A stretch of DNA of 64,000 nucleotides from Pseudomonas sp. P8_229 (lineage in GTDB: Bacteria; Pseudomonadota; Gammaproteobacteria; Pseudomonadales; Pseudomonadaceae). The position numbers were made by a program, and so were the translations under genes. This document shows positions 45,508 to 54,168 of this stretch, one piece after another. How positions within the stretch are numbered: the first letter of the stretch is position 1; each line of letters starts with the position of its first letter. The notes under the pieces are model-generated. The model saw only the letters and a program-made list of their open reading frames with translations. It did not search any database and was not told where the DNA came from. The DNA is taken from NCBI RefSeq assembly GCF_034008635.1, contig NZ_CP125378.1:4402501-4466500 (forward strand). Direction: 5' to 3'.

Positions 45508-45748
45508 GCTGCCTGACTCCCACCTTGAAAAAGCGGGCTATCTTAACGGAATGAGGCCCCGAGGCCAAAGGATTAGGAGCAGTTGGAAGCTTTTAGCTAC
45601 GCGCCGCAAGCTGAGGCAAGAGGCGGTCATGCGTTGGTTTTATGAGGGAGAGGGGCACCTGTGAGTGCCAACCCGGTCACAAGTTTGCGACCAGCGGCTC
45701 AAGCCAGCTTCGCCCAAGCCGATAGCCTGCTGACAGGAGACCCTTTAT

Positions 45749-46090
45749 ATGCTGCCACCGATGCTCCCCCTGAGCGCTGTGCCGATCACTTCCCAGCAGG
45801 ATCCGATTCGCCAGCGGCCGGACATTCCTCCGGTGGTGCCGGTGCAGGAAAGCTCCAACGAAAGCACGATCGATCTGCAAAAGCGCGATCCGGAAGAGGA
45901 TCGACTGCAGGCGCGCGAAGAACAGCGCCGCCAGCAGGAACGCGACCGCCGTCGCCGCGAGGCCGACGAAGACCCGGAAGAACACCTCGCCGTGCCTGGC
46001 ACCGAGCTCAATGCCGACAACACCGTGCCGGTGGTGCCGCTGATGGAAGATCAGCCACGTCAGGGCTTGTGGGTCGATATCGAGATCTGA
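45749..46090 (+). CDS. Small charged protein, unknown function
   Basis: A 113-residue protein. A Pro-rich N-terminus (LPPMLPLSAVPIT) precedes a strongly charged helical centre (DPEEDRLQAREEQRRQQERD) likely to form a coiled coil, and a C-terminus ending RQGLWVDIEI. AGGAG 11 nt upstream supports the ATG. No signal peptide and no recognised domain. An overlapping longer frame from 45661 has alanine/arginine-rich shadow composition and was not used. Confidence 0.65.
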   Translation: MLPPMLPLSAVPITSQQDPIRQRPDIPPVVPVQESSNESTIDLQKRDPEEDRLQAREEQRRQQERDRRRREADEDPEEHLAVPGTELNADNTVPVVPLMEDQPRQGLWVDIEI

Positions 46091-46216
46091 ATCAGTTCAT
46101 TTACATGATTTGTTGTAGAGCTGTGGCTGGTCAGCGCTGGCGTCAGGCGGCATGATTGGCGCAGTCCTGCCGGCGATGCGGCAGTTGTGATTTCTTCAAG
46201 CGATGCGCCGAACGCC

Positions 46217-46378
46217 ATGAGCCAAGACGACAAACTGATCGACCTCAGCACCGAACGCGCCAAGCGGGTGCATGACCTCAACGAGAAACGCCTGAACGAA
46301 GTGCGCAAAGCCTTCGAGCAGGCGATGCCGTTGGGAAAAAACCAGAAAAAGCCGAAAAAGAAACCGAAAAAGCGTTGA
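46217..46378 (+). CDS. Small Lys-rich protein, unknown function
   Basis: A 53-residue protein, MSQDDKLIDLSTERAKRVHD at the start (amphipathic helix), then a C-terminal basic tail (KNQKKPKKKPKKR). It could bind nucleic acid. The start at 46217 is chosen because the earlier GTG at 46187 lacks a ribosome site. Evidence is modest: coherent codon use and placement among small conserved genes. Confidence 0.55.
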   Translation: MSQDDKLIDLSTERAKRVHDLNEKRLNEVRKAFEQAMPLGKNQKKPKKKPKKR

Positions 46379-46444
46379 TCTCCCTCCGCATCCTTTGATG
46401 CAGATCAGTTATTTTCCCGCCTTTACCTTTTGTGTTGACCGGAC

Positions 46445-46458
46445 TTGATCCTGGTCAA
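46445..46458 (+). promoter_or_regulatory. Anr/FNR-type box
   Basis: TTGATCCTGGTCAA matches the TTGAT-N4-ATCAA consensus at nine of ten positions. It lies 68 bp upstream of the 37-residue membrane protein and in a gene-free gap. Low-oxygen activation by Anr is inferred. Confidence 0.6.
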
Positions 46459-46526
46459 TTTCTGCGCCTGCGTGATTGGTTAACTTAGTTCCATCGCAGC
46501 AAAGCAGGGGCCAGGAGGCCACAGTC

Positions 46527-46640
46527 ATGTTTTTCGATAACGTGGTGTTTGCCGGGGTTCTGACCGTAGGACTCATGGTTCTGTTTTTTGCAGGGTTTGG
46601 ATTTTTTATCTGGAAAGATGCGAATAAGCGCAAGAAGTAG
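46527..46640 (+). CDS. 37-residue single-pass membrane protein under Anr-type box
   Basis: The frame reads MFFDNVVFAGVLTVGLMVLF, then FAGFGFFIWKDANKRKK and stop. One membrane helix (about 6-29) is followed by a basic cytoplasmic tail. A strong AGGAGG lies 8 nt upstream and a UUCG-loop terminator follows 35 bp downstream, so this is a complete compact gene. The layout resembles small subunits of terminal oxidases such as CcoQ. That, with the Anr-type box, hints at a role in low-oxygen respiration; this is inference. Confidence 0.75.
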   Translation: MFFDNVVFAGVLTVGLMVLFFAGFGFFIWKDANKRKK

Positions 46641-46675
46641 GTCTTTCTGGGTTTGATGAGCACGCAAGGCATTTT

Positions 46676-46701
46676 GGGCAACTTCGGTTGCCCTTTTTTT
46701 T
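46676..46701 (+). terminator. UUCG-tetraloop terminator
   Basis: gggcaac-ttcg-gttgccc followed by eight T. It ends the small membrane protein transcript. Confidence 0.95.
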
Positions 46702-46759
46702 GTGTGCTTGGCGGCCTTTGGGCCGACCATGTTGTGGGTTGTTTGGTGTGGATATCCGT

Positions 46760-47800
46760 AGCTTTGGGTGTTGCGGCTGGCGGTTTCGCCCTTACGGCGA
46801 GGCCCTTTTGACAAGCGCCTCAAAAGGAACCAAAAAGTCTTGCCCCAACGTTCGGCCCGCTCGCTAAGGCTCGGGGTTCCTTCGCTCCGGGATCCATCCG
46901 GGCGCATCGCCTCCGGTTTGCTTCGCTGCACCTCCTCTCGATGTGTTTGGCTGCGCCAAACGGTCGCTGCGCTCCCACCCCCGGATGAATCCCTCCTCTC
47001 AGCCTGCCGACGGGGCCTGTGGATCAAGATCAAGAGCTGCTGCCGAGCTTGCGCTCATCCTGTTGAGTGGGGCGGCTGCGCCGCTTGGGTTGTACGCAAA
47101 CTAAAAACTGTAGGTCTTCGCCTGCTCGCGATGGCGGCCTGAAAGCCAACCAGTCCCTCGCAGACTGCTTACGATCCAACTGTAGGAGTGAGCCTGCTCG
47201 CGATGACGTCCTGACAGCCGACCACTTTCTAACTGAATGTGCCCAATCCCACTGTGGGAGCGGCGGTGCGACGATTCGACTTGCTTGCGAAGGCGGCCTC
47301 AGCCGACCACTTTCTTCCTGATGTAATCGGTCCAATTGTGGGAGCGGGCTTGCTCGCGAAGGCGGCCTGTCAGCCGACCAAGTTCTAACTGAATGCAACC
47401 AATCCCCCTGTAGGAACTGCCGAAGGCTGCGATCTTTTGATTTGGCTTTGGCTTTGGCTTTGGCTTTGGCTTTGGCTTTGGCTTTGGCTTTGGCTTTGGC
47501 TCTTGATCTTGCCGTACCGGCCCCTTCGGCAGGCCGAGCGAAGGTGTTCATCAGGGGGGTAGGCGCGTAGCGCCGTGCGGCGCAGCCGCATACATCGAGA
47601 GGAGGTGCAGCGAAGCCAACCGTAGGCGATGCCCCTGATGGACACCGTAGCGAGGGAACACTGAGCCTCAGCGAAGTGCCGTACGCCGGGGCAAAGCCTT
47701 TTGCTTCCTTTTTGGCGTTTGAAAAAGGGACTCGCTGTAAGAGCGAAGCCGCCAGCGGCAACACCCGCAGAAACGGATATACCCCCAACCCCCAAACCAA
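46760..47800. repeat. Gene-free repeat cluster: inverted 270-bp elements, REP fragments and a hexamer array
   Basis: An element at about 46768-47035 (plus) and a diverged copy at about 47515-47765 (reversed) share blocks such as cttcgctgcacctcctctcg and caagatcaagagc. Between them lie several degraded gtaggagtgagcctgctcgcgat and gtgggagcgggc REP units (47100-47420). At 47441-47500 there are exactly ten copies of TTTGGC. The open frames here (Arg/Ala/Lys-rich) are composition artefacts. The cluster separates the Anr-type gene from the phosphate transporter. Confidence 0.8.
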
Positions 47801-47855
47801 AAAAAGGCGCGATCCTCTCGAATCGCGCCTTTTCATCAAAGCCTGAAGCCGACTA

Positions 47856-49331
47856 TCAACTACCCAGAGCCTTCGAAGCCAACCAGAACAAACCAGCCGA
47901 CAGCGCCACAGTCGCCGGCAGGGTCAGCACCCAAGCCAGCAGAATGGTGCGCACAGTACCGCCTTGCAGGCCGCTCTTGTTAGCAACCATGGTACCGGCC
48001 ACGCCCGAGGACAGCACGTGAGTGGTCGACACTGGCAGGCTGAAGATGTTGGCCAGGCCAATCATGCTCGCGGCGGTAATCTGCGCCGACATGCCTTGGG
48101 CGTAAGTCATGCCCTGCTTGCCGATCTTCTCGCCGATGGTCAGTACCACACGTTTCCAGCCGATCATGGTGCCCAGGCCCAAGGCCAGGGCGACCGCCAG
48201 AATCACCCAGAACGGGGCGTATTCGGTGGTGGTGGTCAGGTCTTTGCGCAGCTTGTCCAGGTCAGCCTTTTCACGGGCTTCAAGGCCTGGCAGCTTGGCG
48301 ACTTTCTTCGCGGTGTCGTCCAGGCACAACAGGTAGCGACGCACTTCGATGCGGCTTTCGGCCGGCAGCGAGTGGTAGTCCGAGACACCTTTAAGCGTGT
48401 GCAGCAGGGCGGAAATGGTCGGTTCGGTCTGCTGCGGGTTGCAGCGGAATTTCTCCGGCAGGTCGCCTTCAACGCTCTTGCCCAGGGCCAGGAACTCGCC
48501 GAGGGTGGAGGCGTTGCGCTGGTAGAACTGGCTCAGGTGCAGAGTCGCATCGCGGGTGCGTTCGATCTGGTAAGTGGTGCTGTTCAGGTCGAGGACGAAC
48601 TGCGCAGGTACGATACCGATCAGCACCAGCATGATCAGGCCGATGCCTTTCTGACCATCGTTGGAACCGTGCACGAAGCTCATGGCCATGGCCGACATCA
48701 CCAGCACCAGCCGATTCCAGAACGGCGGGTGCTTCTTGTCGTCGATCTTGCGGCGCTGTTCCGGCGTCTTGTGCATCTTCGACAGCGGGCGCCACCATTT
48801 CAGGCCGATCAGCACCAGGGCGGCGACGAGGAAACCGGCCATGGGCGAAAACACCAGCGAGGCGCCGATGTCGATCGCTTTCTGCCAGTTCACGCCATCA
48901 GCCAGCGGAATGTCGTTGATCAGGGCATTGGCCAGGCCGACACCAAGGATCGAGCCGATCAGGGTGTGCGAACTCGACGCCGGGATACCGAAGTACCAGG
49001 TGCCCAGGTTCCAGGCGATGGCTGCGGCGAGCAACGAGAACACCATCGCCAGGCCATGGCCGGTGTTCACATTGATCAGCAGTTCCACCGGCAGCAGGTG
49101 AACAATGGCATACGCCACGCCAACGCCGCCCAGCAACACGCCGAGGAAATTGAACACACCGGAGAAGAACACCGCCAGGTGAGGCGGCATGGCTTTGGTG
49201 TAGATAACAGTGGCTACCGCGTTAGCGGTGTCATGAAATCCATTGATGAACTCGAAGGCGAGGACAAACGTCAGGGCGAGCAAGAGGCTCACAAGCACCC
49301 AAGCATCCAGTCCGCTGAATAAATCGATCAT
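47856..49331 (-). CDS. pitA: Low-affinity inorganic phosphate transporter (Pit family)
   Basis: A 491-residue membrane protein. The two Pit signature repeats are FEFINGFHDTANAVATVIYT near the N-terminus and MSFVHGSNDGQKGIGLIMLV in the middle. GIPASSSHTLIGSILGVG and LPVSTTHVLSSGVAGTMVA-like segments are the paired P-loops. The central hydrophilic loop (about 200-370) matches PitA-type carriers, which take up metal-phosphate with protons. The length is near E. coli PitA (499). No DUF47 partner gene lies beside it. A 374-bp gap upstream (49332-49705) contains hairpin-forming GC stretches but no gene I can support. Confidence 0.9.
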   Translation of the reverse strand: MIDLFSGLDAWVLVSLLLALTFVLAFEFINGFHDTANAVATVIYTKAMPPHLAVFFSGVFNFLGVLLGGVGVAYAIVHLLPVELLINVNTGHGLAMVFSLLAAAIAWNLGTWYFGIPASSSHTLIGSILGVGLANALINDIPLADGVNWQKAIDIGASLVFSPMAGFLVAALVLIGLKWWRPLSKMHKTPEQRRKIDDKKHPPFWNRLVLVMSAMAMSFVHGSNDGQKGIGLIMLVLIGIVPAQFVLDLNSTTYQIERTRDATLHLSQFYQRNASTLGEFLALGKSVEGDLPEKFRCNPQQTEPTISALLHTLKGVSDYHSLPAESRIEVRRYLLCLDDTAKKVAKLPGLEAREKADLDKLRKDLTTTTEYAPFWVILAVALALGLGTMIGWKRVVLTIGEKIGKQGMTYAQGMSAQITAASMIGLANIFSLPVSTTHVLSSGVAGTMVANKSGLQGGTVRTILLAWVLTLPATVALSAGLFWLASKALGS

Positions 49332-49705
49332 GAAGGTTTTCTGACCCGGTCATAAGGGGGCGCGATTATGCCAGAAAAGACTGGAAATCGATCCCCTACC
49401 TGCTCATCGGTAGCGCACTTCAACAAATTAAATTGTTGCAAGGTGCAATGGCCGAGTGTTTTGCAGGGTTTTGCAATCCCTTGATTAGCCTTGAAAAATA
49501 ACGCTCAGCCAAGGGTTTTGCCAAGGTTGGAGACGGCTCGAACGCTTGTGTGAAATATCTCTGAAACGTGTACGACACGCTCCATTCCCGTGCAAGACGG
49601 GGGAGGTAGCCGCTGCCCGCGGGTAGCGGGCGCGCAAGGCATCGTCGCTTCACCGCGCTTGTAAGCGGTGCAGACGCAAGCCCTCGAAAACTCAGGATCG
49701 CCCGG

Positions 49706-49906
49706 TCATGGCTCTTCGGTTTTGAGTTCTTCTTCCATCTTTTTCAGTTCTTGCTGGAAAACCTGATCCTGAACAGTGGGGCGTTTACGCCATGCCTTGC
49801 GTTCCGGTTCCGGTTGAGCGGCGTAGGTGGTGACTTCCCCGCCGTAAACTTCCTTGTAACGTTGTTCCTGGCGCTCAAGTTCCGCGCGCAGTTCGTCTTT
49901 CGTCAC
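49706..49906 (-). CDS. Small charged protein, unknown function
   Basis: A 66-residue hydrophilic protein, mostly helical ([20 protein letters not shown] and [15 protein letters not shown]). The GTG at 49906 has AGGTAG 4 nt upstream. The longer frame to 50032 adds a stretch with different composition that I regard as upstream noise. The function is unknown. Confidence 0.55.
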   Translation of the reverse strand: MTKDELRAELERQEQRYKEVYGGEVTTYAAQPEPERKAWRKRPTVQDQVFQQELKKMEEELKTEEP

Positions 49907-50554
49907 AGTGCTACCTGTTTGAGTTGAGATAAATGTCTGGTGAACGACTGCAACGAATCGATTGAGCGATCCACCGACAGGCCATACCCGGACGGGCATT
50001 GGTGTTATCGGCAGGGCGATCAAGACTTCCATGTTGCAGGCGGCTACGGCACCAGATTAAAACTGACGCAGCATCAGTTTCCTGTTTCAGCGAGTGCTGG
50101 CGTTGCATGAGTCATGCGCGTCAGCGCTGGCCGGGCTGTCGGCGATTGGCATCGCGTCGGCGGGTGGCGGTCTCGGCGAATAAAACGGGGCGCCACTGAG
50201 ATGCATTATAGCGGTCGATTCGGGAATGACTATCTTTGCCAAGTTAAAAACGGTTCTGGATGTGTGATTGTTTTGTGACTGACGTTTTTTATCAGTAGTT
50301 GCAGTCGGGTCAACCCTTTATTGGCCCGGTGTTGTGTTTCTGGCGTCATTAAGTCGAACAACTAAGGGATCGATTCAGCGGCTCGACAAAGTTTAGGAAA
50401 TATTTCCTTGAGGTCGAGCAAGGCTGGGCGGCAGGCGATTGCGATAATCGGCCGGTGGTTCGATAATCGCCCAATCTTGGCATCCCGGCCCTTGTGCATC
50501 GGTCGGCGAGCCGCTTGTATAGCCATTGATCCGTGCCGGAAAAAAGGACAAGAA
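49907..50554. other. 648-bp intergenic region with PcaR-type half sites
   Basis: No coding frame here is convincing. It contains AT-rich stretches at 50220-50400 and the pcaR promoter region. A GTTCGATAATCGCCC sequence at 50458-50472 and a related GCGATAATCG at 50441-50450 match the PcaR site type seen before pcaK and pcaI. Confidence 0.6.
50458..50472 (+). promoter_or_regulatory. Probable PcaR operator before pcaR
   Basis: GTTCGATAATCGCCC is nearly the known P. putida PcaR site (GTTCGATAATCGCAC). It lies 83 bp upstream of the pcaR ATG, consistent with autoregulation. Confidence 0.7.
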
Positions 50555-51397
50555 ATGAACGATCAAATGCGCAACTCCTTCACCTCCGTGGCGCCGCCGA
50601 TCGTCGCTTCGCCGGCCAAGCGTATCCAGGCGCTGACTGGCGACCCGGATTTCATGACCTCGCTGGCCCGTGGCCTGGCGGTGGTCCAGGCATTTCAAGA
50701 GCGCAAGCGGCACCTGACGATCGCCCAGATCAGCCACCGCACGGAAATACCCCGCGCCGCGGTGCGTCGTTGCCTGCACACCTTGATCAAACTGGGTTAT
50801 GCCACCACCGATGGCCGCACGTACTCGTTGCTGCCCAAAGTGCTGACGCTCGGCCACGCGTATCTGTCCTCGACGCCGCTGGCGGTTTCCGCCCAGCCGT
50901 ACCTCGACCGCATGAGCGAGCAGTTGCACGAAGCCTGCAATATGGCGACGCTTGAAGGCGATGACATTCTTTATATCGCCCGTTCCGCGACCACCCAGCG
51001 GCTGATCTCGGTGGACCTGTCGGTGGGCGGGCGTCTGCCGGCCTATTGCACGTCGATGGGGCGCATCCTGCTGGCGGCGTTGGACGACACCTCGCTGCGC
51101 GAATACCTCGACCATGCCGAACTGGTGGCCAAGACCAGTCGCACCCTGCACACCCCGCAATCCTTGCTCGAATGCCTGCAGGAAGTGCGGCAGCAGGGTT
51201 GGTGCATCGTCGATCAGGAACTCGAACAAGGCCTGCGTTCGATTGCGGTGCCGGTCTACGACGCGTCGGGCCAGGTGGTCGCGGCGCTCAACGTCAGTAC
51301 CCACGCCGGCCGCGTCACTCGCACCGAGCTGGAACAACGCTTTCTGCCGGGCCTGCTCAGTGCCAGCCGTGACCTCAGCGCGCAGCTGTTCGCCTGA
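50555..51397 (+). CDS. pcaR: IclR-family activator of the pca genes, PcaR
   Basis: A 280-residue protein. The N-terminal winged helix domain reads FMTSLARGLAVVQAFQERKR, HLTIAQISHRTEIPRAAVRR and CLHTLIKLGYA. The IclR effector domain (about 110-275) has CNMATLEGDDILYIARS and GRLPAYCTSMGRILLA. It responds to beta-ketoadipate and activates pca genes. The position at the head of the pca cluster and the operator sites support the name. AAAAGGACAAGAA precedes the ATG at 50555; the longer frame from 50408 covers the operator. Confidence 0.93.
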   Translation: MNDQMRNSFTSVAPPIVASPAKRIQALTGDPDFMTSLARGLAVVQAFQERKRHLTIAQISHRTEIPRAAVRRCLHTLIKLGYATTDGRTYSLLPKVLTLGHAYLSSTPLAVSAQPYLDRMSEQLHEACNMATLEGDDILYIARSATTQRLISVDLSVGGRLPAYCTSMGRILLAALDDTSLREYLDHAELVAKTSRTLHTPQSLLECLQEVRQQGWCIVDQELEQGLRSIAVPVYDASGQVVAALNVSTHAGRVTRTELEQRFLPGLLSASRDLSAQLFA

Positions 51398-51404
51398 TGA
51401 AGCT

Positions 51405-51438
51405 GTTCGATAAACGCACAGTGTTGCGTTTATCGAAT
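51405..51438. promoter_or_regulatory. Palindromic PcaR operator before pcaK
   Basis: GTTCGATAAACGCAC (51405-51419) faces its inverted copy TTGCGTTTATCGAAT (51424-51438), just 8 bp after the pcaR stop. It probably controls pcaK. A TTGACG at 51438 with a TTAATG 17 bp later is a possible promoter. Confidence 0.7.
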
Positions 51439-51690
51439 TGACGCTAAAACCCCCGGCTCATTAATGTCGCGGCAGCGTCATCCGGCGCAGATGTGAATGA
51501 GCCTGCCGGATTGTCGACTCCCATAATAATGACAAGAGGCAACTCATCATGCGCATGCTCCCCGACTGTCTCAGCCCCATTCCCTGTTGCCGGATTCTGC
51601 GCAACGCCTGATCCGACCTTCTATTCTTGTGTCCGTGCCGCTCTTTGGCCGGCCGCCGTTCGACTGCGTTTTTTGCGTGGAATAAAAATA

Positions 51691-53037
51691 ATGAACCAGC
51701 CTCAGTCCGCTGTAGGTAACTGCCTCGATGTGCAGACCTTCATCAATGCCCAACCGATCTCGCGCTATCAGTGGCGGGTGGTGATCCTGTGTTTCCTGAT
51801 TGTGTTTCTCGATGGCCTCGACACCGCCGCGATGGGCTTCATCGCTCCGGCGTTGTCCCAGGACTGGGGCATCGACCGCGCCAGCCTCGGCCCGGTGATG
51901 AGCGCCGCGCTGATCGGCATGGTCTTCGGCGCACTCGGCTCCGGCCCGCTGGCTGACCGCTTCGGGCGCAAAGTCGTGCTGGTCGGCGCCGTCCTGTTGT
52001 TCGGCGCCTTCAGCCTGGCCTCGGCGTACAGCACCAACGTCGAGCAACTGCTGGTGCTGCGTTTCCTCACCGGCCTCGGTCTGGGTGCTGGCATGCCCAA
52101 CGCCACCACGCTGCTCTCGGAATACACCCCGGAGCGCAAGAAATCGTTGCTGGTGACCAGCATGTTCTGCGGCTTCAACCTCGGCATGGCCGGCGGCGGT
52201 TTCATTTCGGCGAAACTGATCCCGGCGTTCGGCTGGCACAGCCTGCTGATGATCGGCGGGATCCTGCCGTTGATCCTCGCTGTGGTGTTGCTGTTCTGGC
52301 TGCCGGAATCGGCGCGCTATCTGGTGGTGCGCAATCGCGGCACCGACAAAGTACGCAAGACCTTGTCGCCGATCGATCCGCTTGCCGTGGCGCAGGCATC
52401 GAGTTTCAGCGTGCCGGAGCAGAAAACCGTCAAGGCGCGCAACGTGTTCGCGGTGATCTTTTCCGGTACCTACAGCACCGGCACCTTGCTGCTGTGGCTG
52501 ACCTATTTCATGGGCCTGGTCATCGTGTACCTGCTGACCAGTTGGCTGCCGACCCTGATGCGTGACAGCGGCGCGAGCATGGAGCAGGCGGCGTTCATTG
52601 GCGCGCTGTTCCAGTTCGGCGGAGTGTTGAGCGCGGTCGCTGTGGGATGGGCGATGGATCGCTTCAATCCGCATAAGGTCATCGGCATTTTCTACCTGCT
52701 GGCCGGGGTGTTTGCCTACGCGGTGGGGCAGAGCCTGGGCAACATCACGTTGCTGGCGACGTTGGTACTGGTGGCGGGGATGTGCGTCAACGGCGCGCAA
52801 TCGGCAATGCCTTCGCTGGCGGCGCGGTTTTATCCGACCCAGGGCCGGGCGACGGGTGTTTCATGGATGCTGGGGATTGGCCGCTTTGGCGCGATTCTCG
52901 GCGCGTGGATGGGCGCGACGCTGCTGGGCCTGGGCTGGAATTTCGAGCAGGTGTTGACGGCGCTGGTGATTCCGGCGGCGTTGGCGACGACGGCGGTGGT
53001 GATCAAAGGCATGGTGAGTCATGCGGATGCGACTTGA
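51691..53037 (+). CDS. pcaK: 4-hydroxybenzoate/protocatechuate transporter PcaK
   Basis: A 448-residue MFS carrier of the aromatic acid:H+ symporter group. Helix 1 carries the group motif FLIVFLDGLDTAAMGFIAPA (D-G-x-D), and loop 2-3 is GPLADRFGRKVVLVG. FLTGLGLGAGMPNATTLLSE follows. Family members import 4-hydroxybenzoate and protocatechuate and serve in chemotaxis. The ATG at 51691 follows a short AT-rich leader; the frame to 51493 is upstream noise. Confidence 0.93.
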   Translation: MNQPQSAVGNCLDVQTFINAQPISRYQWRVVILCFLIVFLDGLDTAAMGFIAPALSQDWGIDRASLGPVMSAALIGMVFGALGSGPLADRFGRKVVLVGAVLLFGAFSLASAYSTNVEQLLVLRFLTGLGLGAGMPNATTLLSEYTPERKKSLLVTSMFCGFNLGMAGGGFISAKLIPAFGWHSLLMIGGILPLILAVVLLFWLPESARYLVVRNRGTDKVRKTLSPIDPLAVAQASSFSVPEQKTVKARNVFAVIFSGTYSTGTLLLWLTYFMGLVIVYLLTSWLPTLMRDSGASMEQAAFIGALFQFGGVLSAVAVGWAMDRFNPHKVIGIFYLLAGVFAYAVGQSLGNITLLATLVLVAGMCVNGAQSAMPSLAARFYPTQGRATGVSWMLGIGRFGAILGAWMGATLLGLGWNFEQVLTALVIPAALATTAVVIKGMVSHADAT

Positions 53038-53073
53038 GGTCATGTCTGTAGATCTTCATTGAACTGGCAGGCC

Positions 53074-53142
53074 TCATCGCGAGCAGGCTCACTCCTACAG
53101 GGGGAACGCATTCCAAATGTAGGAGTGAGCCTGCTCGCGATG
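53074..53142. repeat. REP hairpin pair (gtaggagtgagcctgctcgcgat family)
   Basis: Arms 53074-53098 and 53118-53142, between pcaK and the pcaI promoter. Confidence 0.88.
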
Positions 53143-53176
53143 CTTTTGCTGTTGATTGTTAGGGTGATAACAATCC

Positions 53177-53211
53177 GTTCGATAAACGAACACTCAGTCG
53201 ATTATCGGATT
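53177..53211. promoter_or_regulatory. PcaR operator pair before pcaI
   Basis: GTTCGATAAACGAAC (53177-53191) and an inverted relative GTCGATTATCGGATT (53197-53211) lie 100 bp before the pcaI ATG. The sequence and spacing match the other two PcaR sites in the window. Confidence 0.7.
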
Positions 53212-53310
53212 GTTTGGTGATTTTCAGCGGCTTAATCTGCAGTGACTCCGGCGCTGAACCTCGCGCCTTTTTATCACTGGCGATTCACTACAATAACGGG
53301 AGCCTGCTCC

Positions 53311-54168
53311 ATGGCTGAGATCCTTTCGCTGCACGACGCGGTGAAGCAATTCGTCAACGACGGTGACACCGTCGCGCTCGAAGGCTTCACTCACCTGATC
53401 CCTACGGCGGCAGGTCATGAAATCATTCGTCAGGGCAAGAAGGATCTGACCCTGGTGCGGATGACGCCTGACCTGATCTACGACCAACTGATCGGTGCCG
53501 GTTGTGTACGCAAGCTGATCTTTTCCTGGGGCGGCAATCCGGGGGTGGGTTCGCTGCACCGTCTGCGTGATGCGGTCGAGAAGCAATGGCCGCATGCGCT
53601 GGAAATCGAAGAGCACAGTCACGCCGACCTGGCCAATGCCTACGTCGCCGGCGCTTCCGGCCTGCCGTTCGCCGTTCTGCGGGCCTACGCCGGTTCCGAC
53701 CTGCCGAAGGTCAACCCGCTGATCAAATCCGTGACCTGCCCGTTCACCGGTGAAGTGCTGGCGGCGGTGCCGTCGGTGCGTCCGGACGTGACCGTGATCC
53801 ACGCGCAGAAAGCCGACCGCCAAGGCAACGTGCTGCTGTGGGGCATTCTCGGGGTGCAGAAAGAAGCCGCACTGGCGGCCAAGCGCTGCATCGTCACCGT
53901 CGAGGAGATCGTCGATAACCTCAACGCACCGATGAACGCCTGCGTGCTGCCGACCTGGGCCTTGAGCGCGGTCTGCCACGTACCCGGCGGCGCGCATCCG
54001 TCCTACGCCCACGGTTACACCGAGCGCGACAATCGTTTCTATCAGGCGTGGGATCCGATCGCTCGCGACCGTGAGACGTTTACCGCGTGGATCAACGAGT
54101 ACATCCATGGCTGCGCTGACTTCAGCGAGTTCCAGGCCAAGTTGGCCGCTGCTTCGGAGGCCAAGTAA
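53311..54168 (+). CDS. pcaI: 3-oxoadipate CoA-transferase subunit A
   Basis: A 285-residue protein. CoA-transferase family I alpha features are VNDGDTVALEGFTHLIPTAA, LTLVRMTPDLIYDQLIGAGC and KLIFSWGGNPGVGSL. With PcaJ it transfers CoA from succinyl-CoA to beta-ketoadipate. The ATG at 53311 is the family start, with GGGAGCCTGCTCC upstream. It overlaps pcaJ by one base (TAATG). Confidence 0.95.
   Translation: MAEILSLHDAVKQFVNDGDTVALEGFTHLIPTAAGHEIIRQGKKDLTLVRMTPDLIYDQLIGAGCVRKLIFSWGGNPGVGSLHRLRDAVEKQWPHALEIEEHSHADLANAYVAGASGLPFAVLRAYAGSDLPKVNPLIKSVTCPFTGEVLAAVPSVRPDVTVIHAQKADRQGNVLLWGILGVQKEAALAAKRCIVTVEEIVDNLNAPMNACVLPTWALSAVCHVPGGAHPSYAHGYTERDNRFYQAWDPIARDRETFTAWINEYIHGCADFSEFQAKLAAASEAK

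Noticed and set aside
45661..46155. 164-codon frame overlapping the 113-residue charged protein
   Set aside because: Ala/Gly/Arg-rich shadow; the other frame has an AGGAG site and better composition.
46485..47033. Open frames of 182 and 124 codons on both strands
   Set aside because: They lie in the repeat cluster and partly antisense to the 37-residue gene; the Arg/Pro-rich composition is that of repeat DNA.
47100..47420. Possible CRISPR-like array of repeats
   Set aside because: The units are REP fragments of variable spacing and orientation, with no regular repeat-spacer pattern and no cas genes.
47030..47839. Open frame of 269 codons with an (Ala-Lys) run
   Set aside because: It is built from inverted repeats, REP fragments and the TTTGGC array; no ribosome site or domain.
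49420..49653. 77-codon minus-strand frame in the pitA upstream gap
   Set aside because: No ribosome site, no recognisable domain, and it crosses GC hairpins. A small RNA is possible but cannot be supported.
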